This document shows positions 36,950-51,100 of a DNA stretch of 64,000 bases, in pieces (the first letter of the stretch is position 1; each line of letters opens with the position of its first letter). Both the position numbers and the translations under genes were made by a program. The notes beneath the pieces are model-generated. The model was not told where the DNA came from. It worked only from the letters and a program-made list of their open reading frames with translations, and searched no databases. Source of the DNA: Paulownia fortunei (taxonomy: Eukaryota; Streptophyta; Magnoliopsida; Lamiales; Paulowniaceae); assembly GCA_019321725.1 (NCBI GenBank), contig CM033119.1, positions 14,272,694-14,336,693 of the forward strand, given 5' to 3'.

Positions 36950-38379
36950 TAATTAAGCAACCAATTAGACTGAGAAGGGAATGTTATTAATTAACTTTGC
37001 TGAGGATATATGGTATGGGATAGATTGTGAATCTGTTTATTTCTGAAGGAGCTTTCCAAGTGAAGGATTGTAGTGAATTTGATGGTTTCGTTATCATAAT
37101 TAATCCAAAATATTTGGTTTATAGATAGCCAAGATAATTGGATTTCTCACCTTTTTCTATGTCTTATTTTTTTTTTTGGGTCCAAATAAGGCAATTTCAT
37201 GAACTGATAGTTCTTTTGATGCGTGCCTGCTTTGACTGGCCGTGTACTTTAGTGCAAAGGAAACACTTCTTCTTTTACTTTTCTGAGTTAGAAATATGCT
37301 GTTTTAAGACAATGGAATATTTTTGGATTCAGCTTGAGATTCTGGAAATCATTTGATGTCACTGTAGAAGACAAAATCTGATCAGGACAAGATATTTTCT
37401 GAAAATCAGTTTATATATATATATATTGTTTTGCAAATGATAAGCTTTAAGTTTTAATTAATTAATAAAAAAAGATAATCTATTGTCTAGGAATCAGAAG
37501 CCATATTTTTATGATATTTTTAGATCATTGCCATATTCTTAAGATTATCGAGTAATTTTTAAGAGAGAAGAAATTTCAGCTACAGAATTAAGTGCTTATT
37601 ATGTACTCGTTTATAAATCATGTGTGTATACTACTTTGTATGCAAGTTTTGTATTTTCATATGTATATATTTCAATGTTTTGCTAAATTATTACAAATCA
37701 AAACTCATTACCTTTAAAAAAAAAAAAAATCAAAACATATATAATCATATGCATTTACTTAGAATTTGGGACTTCCAAATAAAAGTAAAATTACAGTGTA
37801 TGAGCTTTTTATTCGAGCTAACCAGTTTCTCTTTATTCAGCCAAAACATCTGTTTAAGTCGTACTCAATTCATCCTTCTTTCTTTTCCTTGTCTTTCTCT
37901 CCATTTTTAGTTACTTACTAATTCTCACAATCATGTGAATAATCATGCATCTATGGAAGAGAAACAAATTCTCTAGATCAATAGGGGTAAAAAGGGATAA
38001 AGATAAAGAAAAAGTTACATGTCATATAATTCATGTCAACTCAATTAATGAAAAATTAAAAAGTTCTCAACTCAACAAATTTAACGAAAGTGCCGAGGTC
38101 AACAAATTTCAAGTTTTATTTTACCTTGAACTTATATAATACGGTTATAAATTTCTTAAGGTGGTTCTAGATTAAAATGACTAAATTAACTTTTAGTTTT
38201 GAATATACGCGTATAAGTCCAATAACTAGTGTCAAGATCAAGAGAGTGTGAAAACAGGAAAAGATTGTAGGAAAAAAATTGTCCTCACCCTCCTGATGAG
38301 CCATACTCATGGATCTATCTGGGGCTAAACAGGTCATTTTCCTAAAAAAGAGCAATATGGAGAATATAAAAATATATTT
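36950..38379 (+). other. 3' flank of the bHLH gene, no further gene seen
   Basis: AT-rich non-coding DNA. The 3' untranslated region of the bHLH gene should occupy the first few hundred bases; an AATAAA at 37464 is the first classical poly-A signal I notice, though plant signals are loose. Short open frames at 37138 and 37620 are low-complexity and unlikely to be coding. Confidence 0.5.
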
Positions 38380-39462
38380 ATTGTAACACCCTTGTAGTTA
38401 CAATTCATTGTGGGAATTATATAGATTAAAGGGGTGTTGTACAACCATTCCTACCATTTTAATATTCTTTTATTTTACTGATTTCTCTTGTACTGACTTG
38501 AGTATTGAAAAATTTTAGCAAAAAAAATTCTCTGCTTCTTTAAAGTGTGTTTGTGTTGCAGATTGAGCCCAAGGAGAAATTGATATCAAAAACCCCACAA
38601 CCAATTATGGAGGCATCATTAGCACTGTTTGTGGGAACACAGCCTTAACATTAAGGATACAAACTAGATCTCATGCAAGAGAAGTGGACATGACTTAACC
38701 AGAATGGAACCAAAATGGCAACCAAAAAGAAATGCCCCAACTTAAGGGGGATAGATTTATAGATTCTCCGCCAAGGGATCAATTACCTCTGCCCATGGGG
38801 GCATTACCAGACAAGCAACCACCTATAATCCCATTGTGTATAACTCAAGAAGCTTTATTGACAATGATAGAGGATGCTTTCGTCCATGCTGCAACAAAGG
38901 AAGTAACTTAGTACATAGCAGAACATCCATCTTAGCTATAGCCCCTAGCCTCCTCGCTGAGCCCAGAAGATATCCCAGACCCTAAAGGAATCTGAGAAGA
39001 GGCCGGAGAGCCCATATGAATACATATAAAATGTGCAGGGGAAGATTTTAGTAGTCGAGCTTCCCTCCTGAGTGAGTCCATGCCTTTGGTGATTGCACCC
39101 CGAAAGAGTAGCCAATTTTCTCTATATGTACTAGCGGAAGCACTGCAACTGGGGGTCAAAGTTCCCTATTGAAATAAGTACAACAAATCGGAGACCATTT
39201 AGTACAAATCTATGCCATTGCTTAACCAACTGCCTGTAAGCATTATTATCAGCTTTGAGCAGTAGATTCAATATATTTTACCCCACTTCTCTATCAACAA
39301 AAGATACTCGAAGATTGCTTTTAACTTATTAATGATAGTCTAGAGAGAGCATGACACTTTGAGGGAATGTGTTCATGGTTTTCTAATGTAGGCTTGGAAA
39401 TACCTCACATCAATCATGAGTTGCTCTCTAGCATTATGCAACAAAACCTTAGAAGAGGGAGG
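38380..39462 (+). mobile_element. Tat-like Gypsy element start: LTR end, PBS and gag remnant
   Basis: At 38616-38636 the sequence ATTAGCACTGTTTGTGGGAA resembles the primer site that follows the LTR in many plant Tat-group elements (TGGCGCCGTCTGTGGGA). The preceding AT-rich stretch from about 38380 would be the LTR end. Downstream, broken plus-strand coding begins near 38660 (...REVDMT-PEWNQNGNQKEMP) and ends with a gag-core-like stretch (about 39357-39462, IPHINHELLSSIMQQNL). The element is cut at 39462 by the LTR of Copia C4. Lineage assignment is inference from the primer-site pattern. Confidence 0.45.
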
Positions 39463-39911
39463 TGTTGGGAAATTATATTTTTTTTTTGATAAACCAGATA
39501 AGTGAGAATGCAAAATAATAGTAGAAATAACATACACACAAATTTGATAACGGAGTTTGGCTAATTGTGTCTACGTCTCCGGACTTGCTGTAGATCATTT
39601 TACTATTGAGAGAAAATATACAAAGTGTTTACAACACTTACAACTCACAACCCACACAAGAATTTTTTTTCACAAAATTCTTTTCCAAGCTTTTTCTCTT
39701 AAGCTTTTATCTCAAACTCTCTCTAATTCTCTAATTTTGGGATGCTCTACAAATATAAGTTAGGGGGGTTTATGTAGGCTTAAAAAAAATGAATTGGTGA
39801 AATTTAGGTAAGAAATTAGGCAAGAAATTAGGTTAGACATCTTAATTGATAATTGTCTAAATTAGGCACCCTTTATTTTTGACCAAAAATGGTTTGACCA
39901 TTTTCTTGACA
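39463..39911 (-). repeat. 3' LTR of Copia C4
   Basis: The minus strand starts TGTCAAGAAAATGG at 39911, directly after a polypurine tract (AAATGGGAGAT), and ends TTTCCCAACA at 39463. TG...CA ends, 449 bp, typical of a short Copia LTR. The 5 bp to the left (GGAGG, 39458-39462) would be one target-site copy. Confidence 0.85.
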
Positions 39912-39979
39912 ATCTCCCATTTGAAAATTGATTTCAATTTATCTTCACACCTCGATCTATGCAGCAGATCGTTTTGGTC

Positions 39980-42527
39980 TTGTTACTCTTACAGGTCAAT
40001 TGAAGTTGAACACAACTTTAGTTTGTCGATAGCCACCGTGTTTGTCAACATTTCTGCTGGTTTACTTCATTAGATCTTCTTTAATATTAAGACTTCATCT
40101 TTTAATAAAGATTTGATAAAGTGATAACGAAGTCCAATATGTTTGGTTCTAGAATGAAATGTTGAATTCTTCACCAAGTGTATCACACTCTGACTATTAC
40201 TGTGCAAAACATTCTTCTCTTGCTTAAATCCCCACTCAGTTAACAAACCTTGAAGCCATATCATCTCTTTACTAGCTTCAGTCACTGCTACATACTCAGT
40301 CTCTGTAGTGGATAGAGTGACAATATTTTATAACTGCGATATCCAACTAACAACTATAATTCTAATAGTGAATATATAACCAGTGGTACTTTTTCGGTGA
40401 TTGACTTTACCTCTAAAGTCTGCATCTACATAGCCTTGTACCTTTAATTCTCTTTTTTCCAAAGTATAAATATTTTTCTATAGTGCCTCATAGATACCAC
40501 AAAATCCACTCGACTACTTCCCAATGAGCTTTCCCTGGATTTGACATAAACTTGCTAACAACTCCTACTGCATGGCCAATGTCTAGTCTCGTGTAGACCA
40601 TCACACACATCAAACTTTCAATGGCTGATGCATAAGGAACCTTAGTCATGAATTCTCTCTCTTCCTCTGTCTGAGGGGACTGATCATTGGATAGGCGAAA
40701 GTGACTAGCCAAGGGTGTGCTGGCTGGCTTGGCATGGCCCATGTTAAATATCTACAAAACATGATTGATGTACTCTGCCTGAGCTAACTGCAACAACCCT
40801 TTTTGCCTATCTTTTTTGATTTGCATTCTAAGAATCTTCTTTGCTGGACCTAAGTCCTTCATGTCAAACTCCTTTGACAATTGCTGCTGTAACCTTTTGA
40901 TATCATCTATATTTGCACCTTCTACTAACATATCATCAACACAAAGTAGTAAAATGATATAATTGGGGCTTTTATCTCTTGAAGTAGCAATAGTGGTCGA
41001 CGTTTCACTTCTGGAAACCTTCCTTATTCATGAAGCCATCAAACTTTCTATACCACTATCTTGTGGCTTGTTTCAGACCATACAGACTCTTTTTAAGTTT
41101 GCACACCATGTTATTCTTTTCTCTTTGTGAGAAACCTTCTAACTGGTACATGTATATCTCCTCATCTATATCTCCATGAAAGAATACGATCTTCACATCC
41201 AGTTGTTCAAGATGAAGTTCTTCAATAGCAACAATACTTAACACTGATATGATAGTATTGAGCTTCACAATGGGAGCAAAAATATCGATGTAGTCACCTC
41301 TTTCCTTCTACTGGAATACTTTAACAACTAGTTGAGCTTTGTATCTCTTGTAACCATCATGCTCCTCTTTCACCCAGTACACCCATTTGTTGTGAAGTGC
41401 CTTCTTCCCCACGAGTAGTTCAATAAGTTCTCATGTCTAGTTGGAGATTAGAGACTTCATCTATTCTTTCATGGCAAACTCCCACTTACTGGCATCTTTA
41501 GTCTGACAAGTTTTATCATAGCGTTCAAGCTCCCCTCTATCAGTTAACAACAGATAGTTCATGTATATTCTGTTAGGCATATGAGGTCGAGAAAGCCTTC
41601 TCAATATATGAGCTAGAGTAGGAGGCTGCGGTGTGTTGGTGCTTTGTTCAATGATTTTCTCTAGTTGAGGACTTACTACAATCGGCTCCATCACAAGACT
41701 ATCTAGGACATCAACAGCATTTACATTTGTAAATACTGACTCACTCTGTACTGAGTTGTTGGAGTCTGTTTTATGTATGTCTTTGTACATCACCATTTTG
41801 TCGAAAATCACATACGGATCACCTTCTTATTTTCGTCATCCCAAATATGGTAGTCAAACTCATCCTTGCCATAGCTGATGAGAGTGCATTTCTTGGATTT
41901 GGAATCAAGCTTATTCTTGCCTTGATCAATAATATGTATATATGCTATACAATCGAAAACTTTTAGATGTGATAGTTTTATCTCTTTTCTGCTCCATACC
42001 TTATCTGGTATTTTATGCTCTAATGAAGCCGATGGGCATCGGTTGATCAAGTAAGCTATTGTGTTGACTAATTCGGTATACCTGACTGTATACAAATACT
42101 TCTGACTTCTGTTAACATTCGATTTATACGCTTAGCTACACCATTATGTTTTGGTGTACCCGACATGGTTCTCTCCATTCTGATCCTGTGCTCATAACAT
42201 AACTTCTTGAATCTGGTGTCTTAATATTCACCATTTTGTCAGTTCTGAGCTTTTTAATCTTCAGACCTATCTCATTTTCAACCATAGCTTTCCATCTCTT
42301 GAAAACCTCAAACACTTCAGACTTATGTTTTAGAAAGTAAACCCATAACTTTCGAGAGTGATCATTGATGAAAGTCATGAAGTAGTATTTCCCACCAATA
42401 GATGAAACGGTTGTTGGTCCCCAAATATTAGAGTGAACGAGCACTAGCCTTTCCTTCTTTGGGGTTCTACCACTTGTTTGAAAGCTGACCCTCTTCTGCT
42501 TTTCAAGTATGCAATCTTCGCACATGT
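39980..42527 (-). pseudogene. Copia C4 pol, downstream part (integrase, RT, RNase H)
   Basis: Minus strand, from 42527 leftwards: end of GAG-pre-integrase (CEDCILEKQKRVSF), integrase core (42136-42525, SNIWGPTTVSS...FINDHSRKLWVYFLKHKSEVFEVF), integrase C-terminal part (41808-42095), linker, reverse transcriptase (41056-41268 with LDVKIVFFHGDIDEEIYM; the YVDD motif reads CVDDML near 40935), connection (40488-40742) and RNase H (40070-40285, TEASKEMIWLQGLL and the SVIHLVKN stretch), ending near 39985 (PAEMLTNTV). Stops and frameshifts separate the pieces. The reading frame is cut at 42527 by Athila element 1 and resumes at 54735. Confidence 0.92.
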
Positions 42528-43856
42528 TGGTAAGTTGGATTTATACCAATAATTCATATACCTTTTTATTAACATTTAGTTTGTTTTCAAGTATTTTGTT
42601 AATTTTTATGCATTTAGTGTGAAATCTTGTAGATAAGGATAAAAGGAGAAGAAAATGGAAAGAAACCAAAAACTTGGTTGAAATGTTGAAGAATCCGAAT
42701 TATGGTGCGACTGATGGTAGTTTTTATATTTCAATCATAACTCTTCATTTAAAATTAATTGAAAGAGGCTATAAGCACTGTAGAAACTGATTCTAGACAG
42801 CAAGTGCAGTGCCTGGGCACTACACATAATATTTTGGACAGAATAGACAGCGCCTAGGTGCTACCGAGCAGACAAATAAGGTTAAAGTGGGCATTTTTCC
42901 CTCTTTAGGGTAATTCTAATCCATTTTAAGGGATTCCAAGAGCTTCCAAATCAGGTTTTAAAGGGAGAAGAGTGAGGAGAAGCCAAAAAACAAGGAGAAT
43001 AAGGAGACTTGGATAGAAGAAGGCTATTCTTAGAGACAAACTATTTTTGGAGACAAGGAGAGATTTAACCATTACTTCCACTTCACAAATTAGTGAACAA
43101 TTTCTATATTCTTTCTTATGTATTTCTTGAAGTCGTATTCATCCATTATGAACTAAACTTTTCTTTCTAGAGGATGATGTAACCTTATTTGATCATATGT
43201 TTTGAATTCTAATCAATATTAGTTCAAGTTATTCATCTTTTTGTTTTATCTTATTTAGTATTACATCTTGATTAATTGACCACTAATTGAGATTGTTTAA
43301 CTTATGAGATTCGACACTCGAGAGAGAAAAGATTATATATGATCATAGGGATAATATAACCTAGGAATCAAAAAGTTGAGAAGCTTATGAAACCTTTGAA
43401 GTTTTGAAAAAGAATTATTGAAGATTTGTAGAGTTTTATTCTTGAATTTTTATAGAGATATTGAAATTCATGTTAGAACTCATAATCAATTCAGCACTCG
43501 AGAGAGGGAATTGATGAGCTTAGGAATTCTTAACTTACATATGTTGTTAACTTGAATTGATATATTTTGAAAGGAGGAACATAGATGATAATTAGGTAAG
43601 TCATTCCTCTATAATTTCTTGCTCATAAGGTGTTTGTTGAATTGCTTCTAAAAACTCCATTTTCATCTTTGTATTTTTATCTTACTTTACTTTGTTTACC
43701 AATCATCACTCGATTTTTTAGATAAAAATTACAACTATTTGAACTATGGTACTTTATGCAATTTTTTAGTAAAATCCTTATGGATACGATACTCAACCTA
43801 TTATTGTATTAAAACTTGGCACCATGCACTTAGAGTTTGCATAATTTTCACGAACA
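42528..43856 (+). repeat. 5' LTR of Athila element 1
   Basis: Starts TGGTAAGTTGG and ends TTTTCACGAACA; 1329 bp. Highly similar to 53142-54729, but it lacks the sequence corresponding to about 53350-53620 of the 3' LTR. Confidence 0.95.
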
Positions 43857-43860
43857 AGTT

Positions 43861-43880
43861 TTTGGCGCTGTTGTCGGAGA
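43861..43880 (+). other. Primer-binding site of Athila element 1
   Basis: TTTGGCGCTGTTGTCGGAGA directly after the 5' LTR resembles the TGGCGCCGTTGCCGGGGA primer site, complementary to tRNA-Asp, used by Athila elements. Confidence 0.85.
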
Positions 43881-43998
43881 TTGTTTTATCATAATTGCAT
43901 TAATATTGTTATAACTTAATCTTGATTTTAGTTTAGAATATTAATTTCTTCCTATATTTTGATGTTGTTTTGCCTTGCATTGAATTACATGTATTTGT

Positions 43999-45086
43999 AT
44001 GCGTAAGGCTAGGAGTCTTGACTTAGGTTATTTTGATCCAGAAATTGAGCATACTCTTCAAGCTATTAGAGCAGCAAAAAGAGTTGACAATCAAACCATG
44101 GCGGATAACATCAACAATGCTAATGTGAACGCCAATCTTCTATTGCAACAACTACCATCACAATGAGCTATTCAGGACTATTTTCAATCAACCATGAACT
44201 AAAACTACTCCGGGATAGCTCGACAACCTATCAATACTAATGAGCAGGTAAACTTTGTCAATAATTGTAATTTTAATTTCAGGGTAAATCAACTACCTAC
44301 TCACTACTATCCGGGGCTTAGAAATCATAAGAATTTTTTCTATGCCAATAATTGAAATGTGCTCCAACCCCTATCGGGTTACAACAATCCACTACATCCC
44401 AACCCTCAAGTAGGTGAGAAAAAGGCATATTTGGAGAATTTGATCAGCACTTTCATTGGTGAGACAAGAGATCGATTGAATAAGGATGAAGCAAAGATAG
44501 ACAAAATTGAGACTAAATTGGGGCAACTTGCTTCAAGTTTAGAAGCTCAAATGAAATTAATGGAGACTCAAATTGGACAGCTTGCCACTGAAATTAATGC
44601 TAAAAAACATAAAGAAAACTTTCCAAGTGATACGAAAATCAATCCAAGGGAGCATTACAAAGCTATCCAACTTCAAAGTGGAACCGAAATCAAAGGGTCA
44701 AAAATGAAAAGTTCTAAAGTTGATGAGCCAATGGTAAGCACTTCAAGTGAAAGTCCTATGGAGGAACAACCAAATGAAGAAAAAATGCAATCAAATGAAC
44801 AAACAGGGGCTGAGAAATAAAATCTACTCCTAATTTTGAAACTTCTAAATTTAATGTTCCCATTCCTTTTCCACAAAGATTTCAAAAGAAAAAGATTGAT
44901 TCACAATTTGCAAAATTTTTGGAAATCTTCAAGAAAATTCATATTAATATTCCTTTTGTAGATGCTCTTGAGCAAATGCCCAACTACACTAAGTTCATAA
45001 CAGATGTGATGTCAAGAAAAAGGCAATTGGTGGAGTTTGAAACTGTGAATCTCATAGAAGAGTGTAGTGCTATTTTACAGAAAAAG
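43999..45086 (+). pseudogene. Athila 1 gag remnant with core deleted
   Basis: Begins ATG with the Athila-type N-terminus (MRKARSLDL...FDPEIEHTLQAIRAAKR), hits a stop at about 44164, and passes within 60 bp to sequence that belongs to the C-terminal half of gag (YYPGLRNHKNFFYANN). The open part 44359-44820 (153 codons) carries the coiled-coil LGQLASSLEAQMKLMETQIG and the family stretch NPREHYKAIQLQSG. The retrotransposon gag core between these parts is absent, so an internal deletion near 44190-44230 is inferred. The frame continues to ECSAILQKK at 45086, where a solo LTR interrupts it. Confidence 0.8.
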
Positions 45087-48000
45087 TATAATACCCAAGC
45101 CTAAGACTACTCACTTGGCCAATATGATTCACGAACTACATGCTACTTATATGCTAATTTGCATTAACATCTACATCGCATCTTTTATAGTATTCTTAAT
45201 CATTATACCTCTAATGCTATCATTTGATGTTAGTGGTTGAGATCCTATAACTTAATCAAGTAATTCTATATGTAGATAAGAAAAAGAATAGATTGGTCAA
45301 TATATTGTATATTCATAAGTTATATGTTGTAATTTTAAAAGTGTTAAAGGTGTCATTAGTAAAGTTATATGATTCGATTCAATTAGATCGAAGTGTTTTA
45401 AAGGTATACATCCGTAGATTAACATACTTGGGATATTGAACATGATATAATATGATTTAAGTGTCATATTACATAGTTCATATGTGTATATAATTTTAGA
45501 AATGCAAACTAGACAATCATTTAAGAATTGGGTGTTAATCGATTTAGAGACCGAATGAACGGTTAAGAAATTAGGGCAAACATTTATTATCCAATTGTAT
45601 GGAAATTAAAATAGGTTATAAATAGATAAATAGATATTGATAAACACTAGATTGGAGTTGTATAAGGTGTGAAAAATATCATATTTGAACCACTACTTGA
45701 CACCTCAAGCTTCCACCTCAACCTTTCTTCATTTCTATCATTGAACACGACCATAAACCATTTTCTGAGCTATTTCACATCCCAAACCTTCATATGGAAT
45801 TTTAGAATTTTCTCTCAAATAATTCCAAGTAAAGAAAAAACGGTGAAGGAAGCAAAAGGAAGTAGGGATGAGCAAATAGGAACTTAAAACTGTGCATAGG
45901 TAAGTTTAACTCATATTTTTTATTTAAGTTCTTGAATTATTTTAGGGTTTATGATTTTTAAAGCTTCTATTTTTATTTATAATTATTTTAGGATGTTATT
46001 TGTGGTCTTATAATTTATAAAAGAAGGATTTTTAGTTGCAAAATCACAATAAAAATCACTAGAGGCAGAAACTGTATACTTGCTGATTTTTTATATTAAA
46101 GATTTATATATGTATAATAACTTAATTAAAACATGTTTATTTCACCATATATGTGTTTATATATGATTCTAGGTGATGTATGTAAGTTTAGAGAGATTAC
46201 AAATTGAAATATAGTGTGATAATTAAAGAGATGCTCAAAACTGTCTTTTTTAGATTTCAGATTCTGTCCTATGTGAATGGGGCTGGTTTTACTGAAATAA
46301 ATACATTAGTTTTGGCAGTAATTTGACCTGGTTGTCTCCTTATATATGTTATCTAAGTATTGTGAAAATTTTAGAGTGATTGGCTATACTTAAGGGTGCC
46401 AAAACCATTAATGTCATGAAGTGTCCAAAACCGTCACAATAGGAAAATAATTTATTTCAGTATGTCGTGAAGAGAGCTGAACTTGGGATGCTATATCCAT
46501 GAATTTTAGCAATTCTATGATATAGTTACATTTATATACATGTTATATAAGTGTGGTAAAAATTTGGGAGTGATTGGATATGCTTAGGGATGTCAAAATT
46601 ATCATGCAACTAAATTGGACAACAAGTAAACATGAAAATGTGAATTTGTCCCATTTGATAACATATCATATTTCAACCTAGACATGTTTCTATTGAGTGT
46701 TAACAATTAGGTACAAGATATTAGAGTTATAATATTTCAATTATATGATGTTTACATATATCTAAGATAAGAAATTAAGGTATTGGAGGGACTAGAGTTA
46801 TAGTTTGTAAAAGCTTGATTGTTATCTAGATAACTTGGTATTTAAGGTCTTAGTATAATATTTTATGCTTTCAACTTGCCAAATTGGGAATGGTGCTTGA
46901 TTTTGGGTAATATTACAGACTATTTTACATCTAAGATTGGAGAAGAACAATAAACAAATCTAGACTAAGCTACCAACCAAGTGAAAGGTAAGTAAAGATT
47001 CATTTACAACTACAATGCATGAACATAGTATGTCTTGAAGCATTTATACCTAATATGTTGATGATATTAAATTTGACTGAAAGTCTTATGATTCTTGAAA
47101 CATGTTGAGAGCAAGATGACTTGCATTTCATATTGAATATACCATTCATGAGCATTTACTTGTGCATGCACGACATATGAGTATAGTGGAGGTTCTTGCA
47201 TGCACGATATGATTTGAGACATGATTTTCTAAAAGAAAATATTTTGGTTGGCCACTACTAGTGTACCGAGGCATGCGAGGCATGCTTATATGATATTTTG
47301 GGGCACTATGAGTGTTACTTCTCGAAGGATCAAATGGGTTGACAGGGGGTGTGCCTCTGGTGGTCACGAGGGGGTGGACCACTTGACTGTGCCCTTATTG
47401 ACTCCGCCAGTGGGAAGACTTCTGGAGGATCACAGGGGAAGACAGGGGGTGGACCTCTGGTGATTCCAGGATATGACACTTGGACTGAGTCAATCTATTT
47501 ATAACCATGTGATCATTGATATTGTTCAAAGCTCTATCCGGTGCATAGTAGGTGGGCCAAAGGCCCAATAAATGAAGTGATTTTTAATAAAAACTATTTG
47601 ATTTATGAGTACTCAATTCGACACATTTATAGCATCATATCTTAGTTGAGTTGCATGAGATTTTATATCATACTCTTGTCATGCATGATTTTTACTTATT
47701 GAATTTTAGCTCATGTAGTTCATGCATTGTAGGTGAACATGGTGAGACTTGAGACCTCTGGTTTACTGGCTGATAGTGGAGCTCCTATAGTCTTTCAAAG
47801 ATCAATGTACTTGGATGATGACCTGTTGGGCTAATTTGTGGGCTGTGTTTTTTATTTTACAATTATTGTTTTATGTTAGTGACTTTATCCTGTATATTAC
47901 TTTCAAAACTCCTTTGTGATTGAGAGTTTGGATGGGTGATGGTTTTGATAGAATTGGTTAATGTTTAATAACTATCTATGTATATACAATGTTATACGAT

Positions 48001-48139
48001 ATGAAAGCACTTTACTTTTATCAATGTTTTGTTGAACTGAGTAGAAAAAAAAAGTTATACACATACATATGTACATAAATTATGTTGCACAGGTTGTTTA
48101 TATATATATATTTATACATATTTTTGGGAGGTTGTGACA
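45087..48139 (+). repeat. Solo Gypsy LTR (G2 family) nested in Athila 1
   Basis: Starts TATAATACCCAAGCC and ends GGTTGTGACA; 3053 bp; flanked by the 5-bp duplication AAAAG (45082-45086 and 48140-48144). It is homologous, in reverse, to the G2 LTR at 58526-61183 (shared words around 45090/61170, 47240/59250, 47540/59110 and 47825/58845). No internal region remains, so the element collapsed by LTR-LTR recombination. Removing it with one AAAAG rejoins the Athila frame exactly (QKK to LSQKLKDPGSF). Confidence 0.93.
47321..47470 (+). repeat. 100-bp-spaced GC-rich repeat in the solo LTR
   Basis: The sequence from about 47324 (GGATCA...GACAGGGGGTG...CCTCTGGTG) recurs at about 47424 with a few changes. 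The corresponding part of the G2 LTR (about 59060-59110) lacks this GC-rich pair, which explains part of the length difference between the two LTRs. Confidence 0.65.
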
Positions 48140-51100
48140 AAAAGCTTTCTCAAAAATTAAAGGATCCAGGGAGTTTTACTATTCCTTGTACCATAGGAGG
48201 ATTTTTCTTTGATAAAACATTATGTGATCTTGGAGCAAGCATTAATTTGATGCCATTTTTTGTTTTCATGAAATTAGGAATTGGAGAAGTCAAACCATCC
48301 ACTATCACCTTGCAATTGGCGGATAGGTCTCTCACCTATCCAATAGGAGTTGTTGAAGATGTATTGGTAAAAGTGGATAAATTCATATTTCTTGTGGATT
48401 TTGTGGTGTTAGATATGGAGGAAGACCAAGAAATTTCTTTAATTCTTAGTCGATCATTCCTTGCTACGAGGCGTGCTTTGATTGATGTGCAATGCAGTGA
48501 ATTAACTCTAAGAGTTAATGAGGACGAAGTAATGTTTAACATTTATCGTGCATTGAAGTTTTAAGAAGAACCACATACTTGTAATAGGATTGAAATATTA
48601 GAGACTTGCTTGCATGATCATTTCCTCAAACAAATTCCTATCGAACCTTTAGAGCGATGCATTGTTCATTCTATAATGCAAGATAATGACAATGATATTG
48701 ATAATGATGATTTAATGCATTACTTGCTCTTTCTTCAATTAGGAGAGGTGGAGTTGAAAAAGGATAAATGCAAGGAAAAAATAAGAGATACCACAATCAA
48801 GGAACAAACAATATCACCAGAGTTGAAAGTACTTCTCGAACATTTGCGATATGAATTTCTAGGTACTGACAGCACGTATTTGGTATTTATTTCTACATCC
48901 CTATCTTCTTTAGAGGTTGAGAAATTGTTTTGTGTTTTAAGAGAGCATAAATCTACTATTAGTTGGTCAATTTTTGATTTAAAAGGTATTAATTCTTCAA
49001 TTGTCATGCATAAAATCTTAATGGAAGAATTTTACAAACCATCAATTGAACATCAACGTAGACTAAATCCTGCAATGAAAGTGGTTGTAAGAAATGAAGT
49101 TTTGAAATGGTTGAATGCCGAAATTATTTATGCAATTTCTGATAGTTCTTAGGTGAGTCCAGTTCAAGTAGTTCCAAAAAAGGGTGGCATGACCATAATT
49201 CAAAATGATAACAATGAATTAATACTAACAAGGATGGTCACAGGTTGGCGAGTATGTATTGATTATAGAAAACTCAACAAAGCTACTTGTAAAGACCATT
49301 TTTTCCTTCTATTTATTGATCAAATGTTAGACCAACTTGCAAGGTATCAATACTATCATTTTCTCGATGGTTATTCGGAGTACAATCAAATTGTCATAGC
49401 ACCCGAAGACCAAGAGAAAACAACATTTATATACCCTTATGGTACTTTTGCTTTTCGAATAATGCCATTTGGATTATGTAATGCTCCAGCCACATTTTAA
49501 AGATGCATGATGACAATTTTTCATGATATGGTGGAGAACATAATTGAAATTTTTATTGATGATTTTTCAGTATTTGGCTCCTTATTTGATTATGTCTACA
49601 TAATCTTTCTATTATTTTGCAGAGATGTGAGGAGACTAAACTTGTTTTAAATTGGTGAAAATGCCATTTTATGATAAAATAAGGTATTGTTTTAGGTCAT
49701 CGAGTGTCCTTCGAAGGATTTGAGGTAGACTGAGCAAAAATTGTTGCTATTGAAAAACTTTCACCACCAATTAATGTGAAAGCTATTCGTAATTTTTTGG
49801 AACATGCCGGGTTTTATAGAAGATTTATTCAAGATTTTTCAAAAATTGTAAAATCTTTGTGCAACCTTTTGAAAAAGATAAGCCATTTGACTTTAATGTT
49901 CATTTCTTACAGGCCTTTGATCACATCAAGAAGGTTCTCATTTTAGCTCATATTATGGTGGTACCAGATTGGACCCAACCATTTGAACTTATGTGTGATG
50001 CTAGTGATTATGTCGTTGGAGCAATGTTAGAACAAAGAAAAGATAAATTTTTCAAGGCCATTTATTATGTAAGCCGAACACTTGATGATGTTCAACAAAA
50101 TTACACCACCACTGAAAAAGAATTGTTAGCCGTTGTGTTTGCATTTGATAAATTTTATGCTTATCTTGTAGGTACCAAGGTAATAGTGTATATCGATCAT
50201 AATGCTATTAGGCACCTCTTTGCCAAAAAGAATGCAAAACCAAGGTAATCTGGTGGATACTCCTTCAAGAATTTGATCTTGAAATCAAAGATAAGAAGGG
50301 AAGTGAAAATGTGGTGGCGGATCACTTATCGACGTTGGAGCATAAAAATGAAAACTTTGAAGGACCAATTAAAGAATTTTTTCAAGTTGAGTTTATTTTG
50401 GCAATCAAAGATAATTTACCTGGGTATGTAGATTTTGTGAATTATCTTGTATGTGGATTATCACCCTCAGACCTCACGTATCATCAAAAGAAAAAATTCT
50501 TGCATGATGTGAAATCTTATCTATGGGATAATCCCTTGCTCTTCAAAATATGTTCAGATTCTATGATTTGGAGATGCATTGCAATGGAGGAAACAAATGA
50601 AATTTTGAAGCACTATCATTCATCCCCATGTGCTGGTAATTTCGGACCTACAAGGACAGCTTCTAAGGTATTGCAGCTTTGTTTAAGGATTGTTATGCTT
50701 TTGTGAAGACATGTGACTGGTGTCAAAGAACTGAAATAATTACTAGACGCCATGAGCTTTCTTTGACTAACATGATGGAAGTTGAACTTTTTGATGTTTA
50801 GGGGATTGACTTCATGGGACTATTTCCTCCATCAAATGGCCAATCATATATTTTGCGCGCTGTGGATTATGTCTCTAAGTGGATAGAAGCAATTGACACA
50901 CTTACTAATGATACCAAAGTAGTGCTTAAATTCTTGAAAAAATATATTTTCACCCGTTTTGGCACACCTAGAGCAATTGTAAGTGATATAAGGTTCTCAT
51001 TTTTACAATAAAATGTTTAATAACCTTTTGGCTAAGTATGGTGTAAGACACAAGGTAGCTCTTGGATATCATCCTCAGTCAAATGGATAAGCCGAAATCT

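Noticed and set aside
37138..38139. Small open frames downstream of the bHLH gene
   Set aside because: AT-rich low-complexity translations without domain or splice signals.
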